Assembly: GCA_963821885.1 (NCBI GenBank)
Contig: CAWGFN010000001.1
Coordinates: forward strand, 310,001-374,000
From: Oleiagrimonas sp963821885
GTDB lineage: Bacteria; Pseudomonadota; Gammaproteobacteria; Xanthomonadales; Rhodanobacteraceae
Length of the DNA stretch: 64,000 nt
Direction: 5' to 3'
Part shown: one piece after another, positions 1 through 7,488 of the stretch
Numbering within the stretch: the first letter of the stretch is position 1
How the letters are laid out: every line of letters starts with the position of its first letter
The notes under the pieces: model-generated
Database searches by the model: none
What the model was told of the DNA's origin: nothing
The model's input: the letters and a program-made list of their open reading frames with translations, nothing else
Made by a program: the position numbers and the translations under genes

Positions 1-848
1 AGGCAATGCCGCCGCCGCTGCCGCCGAGGGTGAAGCTGGGCCGGACGATGGACGGGAAAGCCGAGCCTATCCAGGATTTCCCAGGCCTGCTCCATGGAGC
101 GGGCGATGTCCGAACGCGGCGATTCCAGGCCGATCTCGGTCATGGCGTCGCGGAACAGCTCGCGGTCCTCGGCCATGCGGATGGCCTCGCGCGAGGCGCC
201 GATCAGCTCGACATTGTACTTCTCGAGCACGCCGTGGTCGGCCAGCTCCAGGGCGCAGTTGAGCGCGGTCTGGCCGCCCATGGTCGGCAGCACCGCGTCG
301 GGCTTCTCCTTGGCGATGATGCGCTCGACCGTCTGCCAGTTGATCGGCTCGATGTAGACCGCGTCGGCCATCTCCGGGTCGGTCATGATGGTGGCCGGGT
401 TGGAGTTGACCAGGATCGACGCGATAACCCTCCTCGCGCAGCGCCTTGCAGGCCTGGGCGCCGGAGTAGTCGAACTCGCACGCCTGGCCGATGACGATCG
501 GGCCGGCGCCGCATTGTGGCGTTCCAGCACGCCGTTGTCGGCCAGCTCCAGGGCGCAGTTGAGCGCGGTCTGGCCGCCCATCGTCGGCAGCACCGCGTCG
601 GGCTTCTCCTTGGCGATGATGCGCTCGACCGTCTGCCAGTTGATCGGCTCGATGTACACCGCATCGGCCATCTCCGGGTCGGTCATGATGGTGGCCGGGT
701 TGGAGTTGACCAGGATGACGCGATACCCCTCCTCGCGCAGCGCCTTGCAGGCCTGCGCGCCGGAGTAGTCGAACTCGCACGCCTGGCCGATGACGATCGG
801 GCCGGCGCCGATGATGAGAATGCTTTTGATGTCCGAGCGACGCGGCAT
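1..848 (-). pseudogene. carB: carB 5' end, carbamoyl-phosphate synthase large subunit; partial, internally duplicated and frameshifted
   Basis: Large (synthetase) subunit of carbamoyl-phosphate synthase, which feeds arginine and pyrimidine synthesis. The N-terminus [19 protein letters not shown] and the ATP-grasp start [12 protein letters not shown] are recognisable. The ATG at 848 overlaps the stop of the upstream four-helix gene (TAATG). About 300 bp, from the GAGP region to VLERHN, is present twice in tandem (about 511-810 and 212-510). The inner copy has one extra base at about 417, so reading is out of frame from the junction near 510 to 417 and then returns to frame, with no stop. A further extra base at about 50-51 shifts the frame again in the conserved PVIVRPSFT region. 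The gene runs off the left edge. The duplicated copies differ only by silent changes plus the indel, so an assembly artefact is likely; otherwise the gene is broken. Confidence 0.85.
212..810 (-). repeat. Tandem 300-bp partial duplication inside carB
   Basis: Positions 541-799 repeat positions 241-499 at an offset of 300 bp, falling to 299 after the indel. Across this stretch there are five substitutions, all silent in the carB frame, and one inserted base at about 417. Beyond the left end of the near-identical part (212-240 against 512-540) the copies diverge more and encode slightly different residues (HGVLEKYN against NGVLERHN). This resembles two diverged alleles joined together. Confidence 0.9.
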
Positions 849-1283
849 TAGAGATATTCCTCGGTGTCTTCGGAGATTCGGGACTCGGGACTCGGGACTC
901 GGGACTCGGCATTCGAGCTCGACCGCTTCAACGCTTGATGAAGCCGCAGGAGCATTTGCCCTACCCGGTCGCACAAATCGAGGGCAGCGATCCTGGTCTC
1001 TTCCTCGCCCAGGCCCAGTGCTTGCGACAAGCAGCAAGTTGAGTTTGCAGTTCCGCGGACGACCCCGAGGGCCATGGACACGAATCGCGCGTAGTCACGC
1101 GTCGTGCTTCTGGCATTGCCTTCGGCGACGTTGGACGGAACGGAGACGGCCGCTCGCTGCAATTGAGAGCTCAATCCGTAGCGTTCTTCCGCTGGGAAAG
1201 CCGGCAGTGAGCTCGTAGACGTTCTTGACCAGAGACATCGCGACCTGCCAAACCTCGAGATTCTTGAAATGCGACGCGCTCAT
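848..1283 (-). pseudogene. Four-helix-bundle protein (23S rRNA IVP/S23-like), frameshifted
   Basis: Short protein of the four-helix-bundle family, first known from 23S rRNA intervening sequences; its cellular role is unclear. The first half starts at 1283 (MSASHFKNLEVWQVAMSL) and reads to about 1190. The second half continues in another frame with EERYGLSSQLQRAAVSVPSN and ends at 848. One extra base in the run at 1189-1190 separates them; removing it restores the family's FPSEERYGL junction and a protein of about 144 aa. The ATG overlaps the carA stop (ATGA) and the TAA overlaps the carB start, so the gene sits as a coupled cistron between carA and carB. The last residues are encoded by heptad repeats. 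Either a real pseudogene or a sequencing error. Confidence 0.8.
873..914 (+). repeat. Heptanucleotide repeat (GGGACTC), left member of an inverted pair
   Basis: Four perfect GGGACTC units at 880-907 are flanked by degenerate units GAGATTC and GGCATTC, giving six heptads. They encode the C-terminal [10 protein letters not shown] stretch of the four-helix-bundle gene. The same heptad occurs in opposite orientation at 1298-1326, on the other side of that gene. Confidence 0.9.
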
Positions 1284-2437
1284 GCGACGCTTCTCCCGAG
1301 TCCCGAGTCCCGAGTCCCCGAGTCCCGCATCAAACCCGCGAACCGTTCAAACAAGTACTCGATGTCATGCGGTCCCGGACTCGCCTCCGGGTGCCCCTGG
1401 AAGCAGAACGCCGGGCGGTCGGTCAGGGCGAAGCCCTGCAGCGAGCCGTCGAACAGCGACTGGTGGGTGACCCGCGCGCTGGCCGGCAGGGTCGCCGGGT
1501 CCACCGCGAAGCCGTGGTTCTGGCTGGTGATCAGCACGCGGCCGTCGTCGAGGTCCTTGACCGGGTGGTTGGCGCCGTGGTGGCCGAACTTCATCTTCAG
1601 CGTCTTCGCGCCGATGGCCTGGGCCATGATCTGGTGGCCCAGGCAGATGCCGAACAGCGGGATCTTCTTGTCCAGCAGCACGCGGGTGGCGGCGATGGCG
1701 TAGTCGCAGGCGGCCGGGTCGCCCGGTCCGTTGGACAGGAACACGCCGTCGGGCTTCATGGCCAGGACATCTTCCACCGGTGTCTGCGCCGGCACCACGG
1801 TGATCGCGCAGCCGCGCTCGGCCAGCAGGCGCAGGATGTTGCGCTTGACGCCGAAATCGTAGGCCACGACCTTGAACCGGCCCTCGGTGGCGTTGAACGC
1901 CTGGCGGTCGAGGTCGTAGACGCCCTCCGACCACGCGTAACGTTCGCCGGTGGTCACTTCCTTCGCCAGGTCCATGCCGTTCAGGCCGGGGAAGGCCCGG
2001 GCCTGGGCCAGCGCCTCGGCCTCGTCGATGTGCTCGCCGGCGACGATGCAGCCGTTCTGCGCGCCGGTGTCGCGCAGGATGCGGGTCAGCCGGCGGGTGT
2101 CGATGCCGGCGATGGCGACGATGCCGTTGCGGGTCAGGTAGTCGCCCAGGCTTTCCTCGCTGCGCCAGTTGGAGGCGCGGCGCGGCACGTCGCGCACGAT
2201 CAGGCCGGCGGCCTGGATGCGGTCCGACTCGGCATCGGCGGCGTTGCAGCCGGTATTGCCGATGTGCGGATAGGTCAGCGTGACCAGCTGGCGGGCGTAG
2301 GACGGATCGGTGAGGATCTCCTGGTAGCCGGTCATGGCGGTGTTGAACACCACCTCGCCCACGGTCGACCCGGAGGCGCCCACGGCATGGCCGCGGAAAA
2401 GGCTTCCGTCTTCAAGGGTTAGCAACGCAGGAGTCAT
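1280..2437 (-). CDS. carA: Carbamoyl-phosphate synthase small subunit (glutaminase)
   Basis: Releases ammonia from glutamine and channels it to CarB. The N-terminal CarA domain begins MTPALLTLEDGSLFRG and contains NTAMTGYQEILTDPSY. The C-terminal class I glutamine amidotransferase domain has the nucleophile motif FGICLGHQ, a QNHGFAVD stretch, and the catalytic His/Glu in GHPEASPGPHD. Length is 385 aa. The ATG at 2437 is preferred over an in-frame upstream codon because it matches the family start and follows an AAGGCGG ribosome site. The last dozen residues come from the heptad repeat and look added on. The stop overlaps the following gene by ATGA. Confidence 0.96.
   Translation of the reverse strand: MTPALLTLEDGSLFRGHAVGASGSTVGEVVFNTAMTGYQEILTDPSYARQLVTLTYPHIGNTGCNAADAESDRIQAAGLIVRDVPRRASNWRSEESLGDYLTRNGIVAIAGIDTRRLTRILRDTGAQNGCIVAGEHIDEAEALAQARAFPGLNGMDLAKEVTTGERYAWSEGVYDLDRQAFNATEGRFKVVAYDFGVKRNILRLLAERGCAITVVPAQTPVEDVLAMKPDGVFLSNGPGDPAACDYAIAATRVLLDKKIPLFGICLGHQIMAQAIGAKTLKMKFGHHGANHPVKDLDDGRVLITSQNHGFAVDPATLPASARVTHQSLFDGSLQGFALTDRPAFCFQGHPEASPGPHDIEYLFERFAGLMRDSGTRDSGLGRSVA
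1298..1326 (-). repeat. Heptanucleotide repeat (GAGTCCC), right member of an inverted pair
   Basis: Four copies of GAGTCCC, the complement of GGGACTC, with one extra C between the third and fourth copy. They fall inside the 3' end of carA and encode its tail [12 protein letters not shown], which is not part of the conserved CarA fold. Together with 873-914 they bracket the four-helix-bundle gene as inverted repeats. Confidence 0.85.
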
Positions 2438-2513
2438 GAATTCCGCCTTCAGCAGGTGCAGCAATACCCGCAGGTCGGCGACGCTGACCTGGGGCTCGCA
2501 AAAAGGATTCTCG

Positions 2514-2543
2514 GGCGGGCCACAATGTTAAGCGTCGCCCGCC
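2514..2543 (-). promoter_or_regulatory. GC-rich hairpin in the carA leader
   Basis: GGCGGGC at 2514-2520 and GCCCGCC at 2537-2543 form a perfect 7-bp stem about 75 bp upstream of carA. Read on the minus strand it is followed after about 10 nt by CCTTTTT. It could be a weak terminator or an attenuator; no leader peptide was identified, so the role is open. Confidence 0.35.
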
Positions 2544-2692
2544 TGGATGTCCACTGCGGGGATCCGGAATGGCCCATCTCGGGCGCCGCGCAAATCGCAT
2601 TCAGCCCCGTGCTCGGCACGCGTGGCTAGAATATTCGTCAGCCTTGGCGCGGACCTTCGCCCACGCGTCGGCCCATGCATGGATTTTCATCG

Positions 2693-3385
2693 ATGACCGT
2701 TGCCCTGATCGATCCGCAGAACCTCGCCCGACCCGATACCACGGTGCAACGGGAACCGTTCGCCTTCATCACGGCGCACGGGCAGTTGCCCGAGGCCGCC
2801 CGCGCGGATCTGCAACGTGACTTCCCGACCTACCGCGAAGCCGGTTTCTTTCCCTGGGATCCCAGCGAATGCGGTCCCGCGGTCAACGCCCTGATCGAGC
2901 AACTGACCGCGCCGGCGATGGCCGCCGCGCTGGGCGAGCGCCTGGGCATCGCGCAACTGGGCGCGTACCCCACGCTGGTCACGCTGTGCCGGCATCTGAA
3001 CCGCCGGCACGGCACCATCCACACCGACAGCCGCTCGAAGGTGGCCACGGCCCTGCTCTATCTCAATCCGGACTGGCCCGACACCAGCGACGGCTGCCTG
3101 CGCTTTCTCGCGCGCATCGACGACATCGACGCGGTTCTGGTGCCGGAACTTCGGCCCCTGTACGGTACGCTGGCGGTGTTTCGGCGCGCCGACAACTCCT
3201 TCCACGGGCACCTGCCCTACGAGGGCGAACGCCGGGTGATCCAGGTCGCCTGGCTGGTCAACGAGGACGCCAAGCTGCGCAAGACCAAGCGCGGTCGGTT
3301 CTCGCGCCTGTTCAAGAAGCTGTTCGGCGGACTGGACAGGAAAGTCGGCGCCGGGCGCGACCGCAGCGCCGCGCACCGCGACTGA
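2693..3385 (+). CDS. 2-oxoglutarate/Fe(II)-dependent oxygenase family protein
   Basis: Predicted non-haem iron oxygenase of the prolyl-hydroxylase type. The facial-triad motif is visible as H-x-D in GTIHTDSRSK (H110, D112) and a distal His in NSFHGHLPYEGERRV, followed by the Arg that binds 2-oxoglutarate. Start 2693 (MTVALIDPQ) is chosen over an ATG at 2675; neither has a strong ribosome site. Length is 230 aa. The C-terminus is Lys/Arg-rich (RKTKRGRFSRLFKKL) and may contact nucleic acid or membrane. It is followed after 22 bp by a membrane TPR gene. The hydroxylated substrate cannot be told from the sequence. Confidence 0.8.
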   Translation: MTVALIDPQNLARPDTTVQREPFAFITAHGQLPEAARADLQRDFPTYREAGFFPWDPSECGPAVNALIEQLTAPAMAAALGERLGIAQLGAYPTLVTLCRHLNRRHGTIHTDSRSKVATALLYLNPDWPDTSDGCLRFLARIDDIDAVLVPELRPLYGTLAVFRRADNSFHGHLPYEGERRVIQVAWLVNEDAKLRKTKRGRFSRLFKKLFGGLDRKVGAGRDRSAAHRD

Positions 3386-3407
3386 ACGGAACATTCAAGG
3401 ATCGAAC

Positions 3408-4160
3408 ATGCCCTTCCTCGTCCTGCTCTCCATCGGCCTGCAGATCGCCTGCGCCATCCACGTCATCCGCAGCCACCGGTCGCTGTACTGGATCTGGCTG
3501 CTGGTCATCGGCTCCTACATCGCGGTGATCGTGTACGTGCTGTTCGCGGTGATCCCCGACCTGCGCAATGATCCGGGCGGCCGCAAGGTCGCGCGCGGCG
3601 CGCTGAACGTGATCGACCCGGCGCGCCGGCGCCGCGAGCTGCAGCGCCAGCTGGAGATCAGCAACACCATCGAGAACCGCCGTCACCTGGCCGGCGAGTG
3701 CCTGCGCCTGGGCGACTACGTCAACGCCGAGGAGCTGTATCGCGGGCTGCTCGAGGGCATGTATGCCGACGACCCGGACTTCATGCTCGGCCTGGCCCGG
3801 GCGCAGGCCGGACGCGAGGATTTCGTCGCCGCGCGCGAGACCCTGGACGCGCTGAAGGCCGCCAATCCCGGCTACCGCTCCAGCGAGGCCGAACTGCTGC
3901 ACGCGCGCTGCCTGGAAGCATCCGGCGACACCGAGGCCGCGCTGGCGGCCTATCAGGTGCTGGCGCGCAGCTACCCGGGCGAGGAAGGCCGCTACCGCTA
4001 CGGCAGCCTGCTCAGGCGCAGCCAGCGCCAGGACGAGGCGCGCGAGGTGTTCCAGGGGCAACTCAAGCAGGCCCGCGCCATGCCGACCTACTACCGGCGC
4101 AAGGAACGCCCGTGGCTGAAGGCCGCGCGGCAGGAGCTGTCGCAGCTGGGTCAGTCGTGA
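3408..4160 (+). CDS. Membrane-anchored tetratricopeptide-repeat protein
   Basis: 250 aa. Two hydrophobic segments lie at the N-terminus (about residues 3-18 and 26-50, YWIWLLVIGSYIAVIVYVLF), resembling the PLDc_N-type membrane hairpin. From about residue 85 helical TPR-like units follow (LAGECLRLGDYVNAEELYRG, LARAQAGREDFVAARETLDA, HARCLEASGDTEAALAAYQV). It is probably an inner-membrane protein with a cytoplasmic scaffold domain. It lies 22 bp after the 2OG oxygenase and is likely co-transcribed with it. No specific partner is evident. Confidence 0.8.
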   Translation: MPFLVLLSIGLQIACAIHVIRSHRSLYWIWLLVIGSYIAVIVYVLFAVIPDLRNDPGGRKVARGALNVIDPARRRRELQRQLEISNTIENRRHLAGECLRLGDYVNAEELYRGLLEGMYADDPDFMLGLARAQAGREDFVAARETLDALKAANPGYRSSEAELLHARCLEASGDTEAALAAYQVLARSYPGEEGRYRYGSLLRRSQRQDEAREVFQGQLKQARAMPTYYRRKERPWLKAARQELSQLGQS

Positions 4161-4185
4161 CGCGCCAGGCGCGCGCTCGCCGGCC

Positions 4186-5001
4186 TCAGTGGTCGCGACG
4201 CAGGCGTCCTTCCAGCATGTCCGTGATGCCATAGACGCCCGCCGGCTGCGACACCAGCCATGCGGCGGCCTCCAGCGCGCCGCGGGCGAAGATGCCGCGG
4301 TCGTTGGCGCGATGGACCAGTTCCAGGCGTTCGCCCTTGCCGGCCAGCAGCGCCACGTGCTCGCCGACGATATCGCCGCCGCGGATCACCGAGAAACCGA
4401 TCTCGCCGGCGGCGCGTGGGCCGGGATGGCCATGGCGGGCATGCACGGCCGCGGCCTCCAGCGTCGTGCCGCGGGCTTCGGCGGCCGCTTCGCCGAGGGC
4501 GATGGCGGTGCCGGACGGCGCGTCCTCCTTGCGGCCGTGGTGCGCCTCGATGATCTCCAGGTCCCAGTCCGGCAAGGCGCGCGCCGCATCACGCAGCAGA
4601 CGCTGCAGCACGGCCACGCCGAGGCTGAAATTGGCCGCCTGCAGCACCGGAATGCGCTGGCCGGCCTCGGCCAGCCTGGCCTTCATGTCGGCATCGTAGC
4701 CGGTGGTGCCGACCACCAGCGGCACGCCGGCATCGAGACAGAACGCCAGCGCCGCGTCCAGTCCGGTCGGGGTGCTGAAATCGACCACCACGTCGATGTC
4801 GCGGGCGCCGTCCCAGCCATTGCTGAAGCGCAGCGATTCGGGCGTGGCCGGCTGCTGCAGCGGCTGGCCGACCAGCTCGGAGGATGCGTCGATCACCGCG
4901 CGCACGACGCGCAGGCGGCGATCGCCGCGACCGCGCTCGACCAGCGCGCGCCCCATGCGGCCGGATGCGCCGCTGATGGCAAGTCGGATGGGGGAACTCA
5001 T
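4186..5001 (-). CDS. dapB: 4-hydroxy-tetrahydrodipicolinate reductase
   Basis: Second committed step of diaminopimelate/lysine synthesis. The N-terminal Rossmann motif is AISGASGRMGRAL. VVVDFSTPTG and GTTGYD follow, then the substrate motif EAHHGRKEDAPSGTA with the catalytic His pair and Lys. The C-terminal part includes FSVIRGGDIVGEH. Length is 271 aa, normal for the family. Start at 5001 (MSSPIRLAIS) matches the family; a longer open frame upstream is not conserved. A good promoter lies at 5039-5066. Confidence 0.96.
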   Translation of the reverse strand: MSSPIRLAISGASGRMGRALVERGRGDRRLRVVRAVIDASSELVGQPLQQPATPESLRFSNGWDGARDIDVVVDFSTPTGLDAALAFCLDAGVPLVVGTTGYDADMKARLAEAGQRIPVLQAANFSLGVAVLQRLLRDAARALPDWDLEIIEAHHGRKEDAPSGTAIALGEAAAEARGTTLEAAAVHARHGHPGPRAAGEIGFSVIRGGDIVGEHVALLAGKGERLELVHRANDRGIFARGALEAAAWLVSQPAGVYGITDMLEGRLRRDH

Positions 5002-5038
5002 GGACGGAGTGACGCTCGCGGCGGCCGTTGAATGGGCC

Positions 5039-5066
5039 ATCGTAACGCGTCCGGCCCGCCACGCAA
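5039..5066 (-). promoter_or_regulatory. Sigma-70-type promoter for dapB
   Basis: On the minus strand TTGCGT (5061-5066) is separated by 16 bp from TACGAT (5039-5044), about 37 bp upstream of the dapB start codon. Confidence 0.55.
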
Positions 5067-5128
5067 GCCTGCAGCGCCACACCCGGGAGCCGTCGCGCGG
5101 GTCCCGGATGCGGCGCCAGAAGCCCTGC

Positions 5129-7183
5129 CTAGTGAATCTGCACGCGCCGCAGGTGCGGGATCGTGCGCAGGGGCAGCGGATGCTTGAGCCGGTACACCGG
5201 CGGCGTGGTGCCGTGGCCGCTGCGGATGGCCGCGGCGCGGGCCTCGACGATCTTCCAGGTCTGGTAGAAGTAGTCGGCGCCGTACATGAAGTGCTTGTCG
5301 ACCATGTCGGCGCCACCGGGCAACGTGCGCACGTCCTGCAGGAAATCCCACAGCATCCCGTAGTGCGCCACGCCGTCACGGTTGTAGTCCCACGTATGGG
5401 TGCCGGAACGGCTGGCCGGGAAATCACGCGTGTAGACCACGTGCGAGCCGCGCCGCGGCGGCATGCCGAACTCCAGGCCATTGAAGTCGGTGCCGAAGCC
5501 GCCGTCGATGCCGCCGCCACCCATCGCCGCGATCACGCGCTTGTAGAGCTGCAGCCACTGCCGGGCATCGAGCTTGGCGCTGCCGACACCGGCCATGCCG
5601 TGCAGGCCGCCGATGATGCGGTACTGCGCCGCCGTCAGCTGGCGCTCGCTGCTGACGTAGTCGTCATTGCCCAGGCTCACGCCGCGCAGGCCGTTGTGGC
5701 CGCTGTTGACCGGATAGTAGTAGCGCTGCGCGAGCGCCAGCGCCTGGTCGGTGGTGCGCTGGTCCATGTGGTCGATGTCGATCAGCATGCCCTGGCGCAT
5801 CATGTCCACGAGCACCTGCTGGCCCAGCGTGGTCAGCGGACGGTTGTTCTTCTCGCCGGCGCCGATCGGGCAGTTGGGCAGCTTGATGTGGTCCACGTAC
5901 TTGCCCAGCTTGGCCAGCTGCACGGCGTTGGTGGCGTCGCTGAGATCCTCGTTGCTGTAGCGGTAGGCGATGTGGTCGGACGGGTCGGCGCACACCAGGT
6001 CGTAGCGATGGCCGGACTCCATCACGTTGGCCACGTTGAACAGGTTGACGTAGGCCGCGCTGCCGCCGATCGGATTGTCGACCAGGTGCACCGGGAAGAT
6101 GTAGCGCACGCCCTCGCCGTGCAGGCGCTGGATCTCGGCGTGGTACTGGGCGAAGGTCGGATGCTGCGCGTCGTGCAGGTTGCCGATGTGGTCGATCTCC
6201 ATGCCCAGGACCACGGCCAGCTTGTTGGCGGCGACGATGCGGTGCACGTCCGCGGCGCTGTAGGCGATCTGCATGAAGTCCGAGTGGCGCGCCACGAACC
6301 GCTTGATCTCGCGCAGCTGCAGGTCCGAGGACGCCTTGTCGTCGATCGGCCCGTCGCCGGGACCGGCGGTCATGTGCGCCAGCAACTCGTTGTTGACGGT
6401 CAGCGCGACCATCACGCGCAGGCCGCCCTGGTAGGCGCGGTGGATCCAGTCGACCCACATCTTCTGGTGGGTCAGGTCGTTCCACTTGGGCCAGTTGGTG
6501 AAGGTCGGGTAACCGTAGGCGTTGGTCGGCTGCGACACGCCACCAAGGCCCGACTCCATGTTGCTGATCACGGCCTCGCGGATGCTGTCGCCGCAGGGGT
6601 TGTCCAGCGCGTTCCAGCCGCCGTGGGTCGCGCGGTCGGGACCCAGGGCCTGGGCCTCGCTGGTGGCGCGCACGCGGTGGCGACAGTGCGGATCGACCGG
6701 CAGCAGTGAACCGATGTCCGGGCCGCCGTGGACCAACTTGCCGCCGAAGGCGAGGTTGGACATCGGATGCGCGTGCAGGTCCACGAAGCCACGCAGGCGA
6801 CCATCGCGGGTCGGCGCCATGGTCGGTCGCGTCACCTGTCGGGACGCGCACATCAGGGCCGCCGGCGGCTGGTCCCAGGCATCGCCGGGCACGGTGATCC
6901 GCTTGACCTGGCTGGTGCCGCAGTCGTAGGTGATCTCCATGGCCTGGCTGCAGAAGGTGCGCGTGGCCGCGTGCACGCCGGCGCCCTGGTACTGGCGGGG
7001 GTTGGGTGCCTTGTAGTTGCAGGTGTCATGGCCCTCGCAGGCGCGCCTGACCAGCGGGGTCAGGTTCGGGCTGTGCTGGATGTCCAGGCAGCCGATGCGC
7101 GCCGTGCGCACGTGGATGCCGCGTGCCGATGCCACCTGGCACAGCGTGGCGCCGATCAAGGCCACCGTGGCCAGCCCCAGCAT
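5129..7183 (-). CDS. Secreted protein with SUEL-type lectin-like domain and M19 dipeptidase-like amidohydrolase domain
   Basis: 684 aa. A signal peptide-like start (RMLGLATVALIGATLC) is followed by a Cys-rich domain (about residues 20-105) with ACEGHDTCNYK and CSQAMEITYDCG, resembling rhamnose-binding SUEL-type lectins. The rest is a metallo-hydrolase related to membrane dipeptidases: metal-binding FVDLHAHPMSN, GMEIDHIGNL, LIDIDHMDQ, NSGHNGLRG and GTDFNGLEFG in order. It probably acts in the periplasm or outside the cell, on an unknown substrate. The start is uncertain: the ATG at 7235, with a better ribosome site (GGGAGAGCGGAA), is out of frame, and the in-frame ATG at 7183 has none. It lies between dnaJ and dapB. 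Confidence 0.75.
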   Translation of the reverse strand: MLGLATVALIGATLCQVASARGIHVRTARIGCLDIQHSPNLTPLVRRACEGHDTCNYKAPNPRQYQGAGVHAATRTFCSQAMEITYDCGTSQVKRITVPGDAWDQPPAALMCASRQVTRPTMAPTRDGRLRGFVDLHAHPMSNLAFGGKLVHGGPDIGSLLPVDPHCRHRVRATSEAQALGPDRATHGGWNALDNPCGDSIREAVISNMESGLGGVSQPTNAYGYPTFTNWPKWNDLTHQKMWVDWIHRAYQGGLRVMVALTVNNELLAHMTAGPGDGPIDDKASSDLQLREIKRFVARHSDFMQIAYSAADVHRIVAANKLAVVLGMEIDHIGNLHDAQHPTFAQYHAEIQRLHGEGVRYIFPVHLVDNPIGGSAAYVNLFNVANVMESGHRYDLVCADPSDHIAYRYSNEDLSDATNAVQLAKLGKYVDHIKLPNCPIGAGEKNNRPLTTLGQQVLVDMMRQGMLIDIDHMDQRTTDQALALAQRYYYPVNSGHNGLRGVSLGNDDYVSSERQLTAAQYRIIGGLHGMAGVGSAKLDARQWLQLYKRVIAAMGGGGIDGGFGTDFNGLEFGMPPRRGSHVVYTRDFPASRSGTHTWDYNRDGVAHYGMLWDFLQDVRTLPGGADMVDKHFMYGADYFYQTWKIVEARAAAIRSGHGTTPPVYRLKHPLPLRTIPHLRRVQIH

Positions 7184-7488
7184 GCGCAGGCGACGTGTCG
7201 CGCCCGTGCCGGTCGTTATTCGCCGTCGTATGCATTTCCGCTCTCCCGTGTGGTCTCTCGCCCGTGGAGTGCGGCGGCGCACCCGGCATGGCCCGGAACC
7301 CCGCGCACCCCTCTTGCCTACACAAACGCAAATCCACGGCTGCGGAGGGCCAGATATTTTCACGGCGGCATCGTCACCCGGCACGCGGACGGGACGCGGG
7401 CACGCACACGCATGCGCGCGGACGCCCGGACGGGCGTTTGTCGATCGGTCGGGATCGGGGGCCTGGCGACCGGCGGCCGGCACCAGGC
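7184..7488. other. Intergenic region between dnaJ and the lectin/hydrolase gene
   Basis: About 305 bp with no supported gene. It holds the out-of-frame ATG at 7235 with a plausible ribosome site, and a small CGCCCG/CGGGCG inverted repeat near 7425-7438 that could help end dnaJ transcription. No clear promoter was found. Confidence 0.5.
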
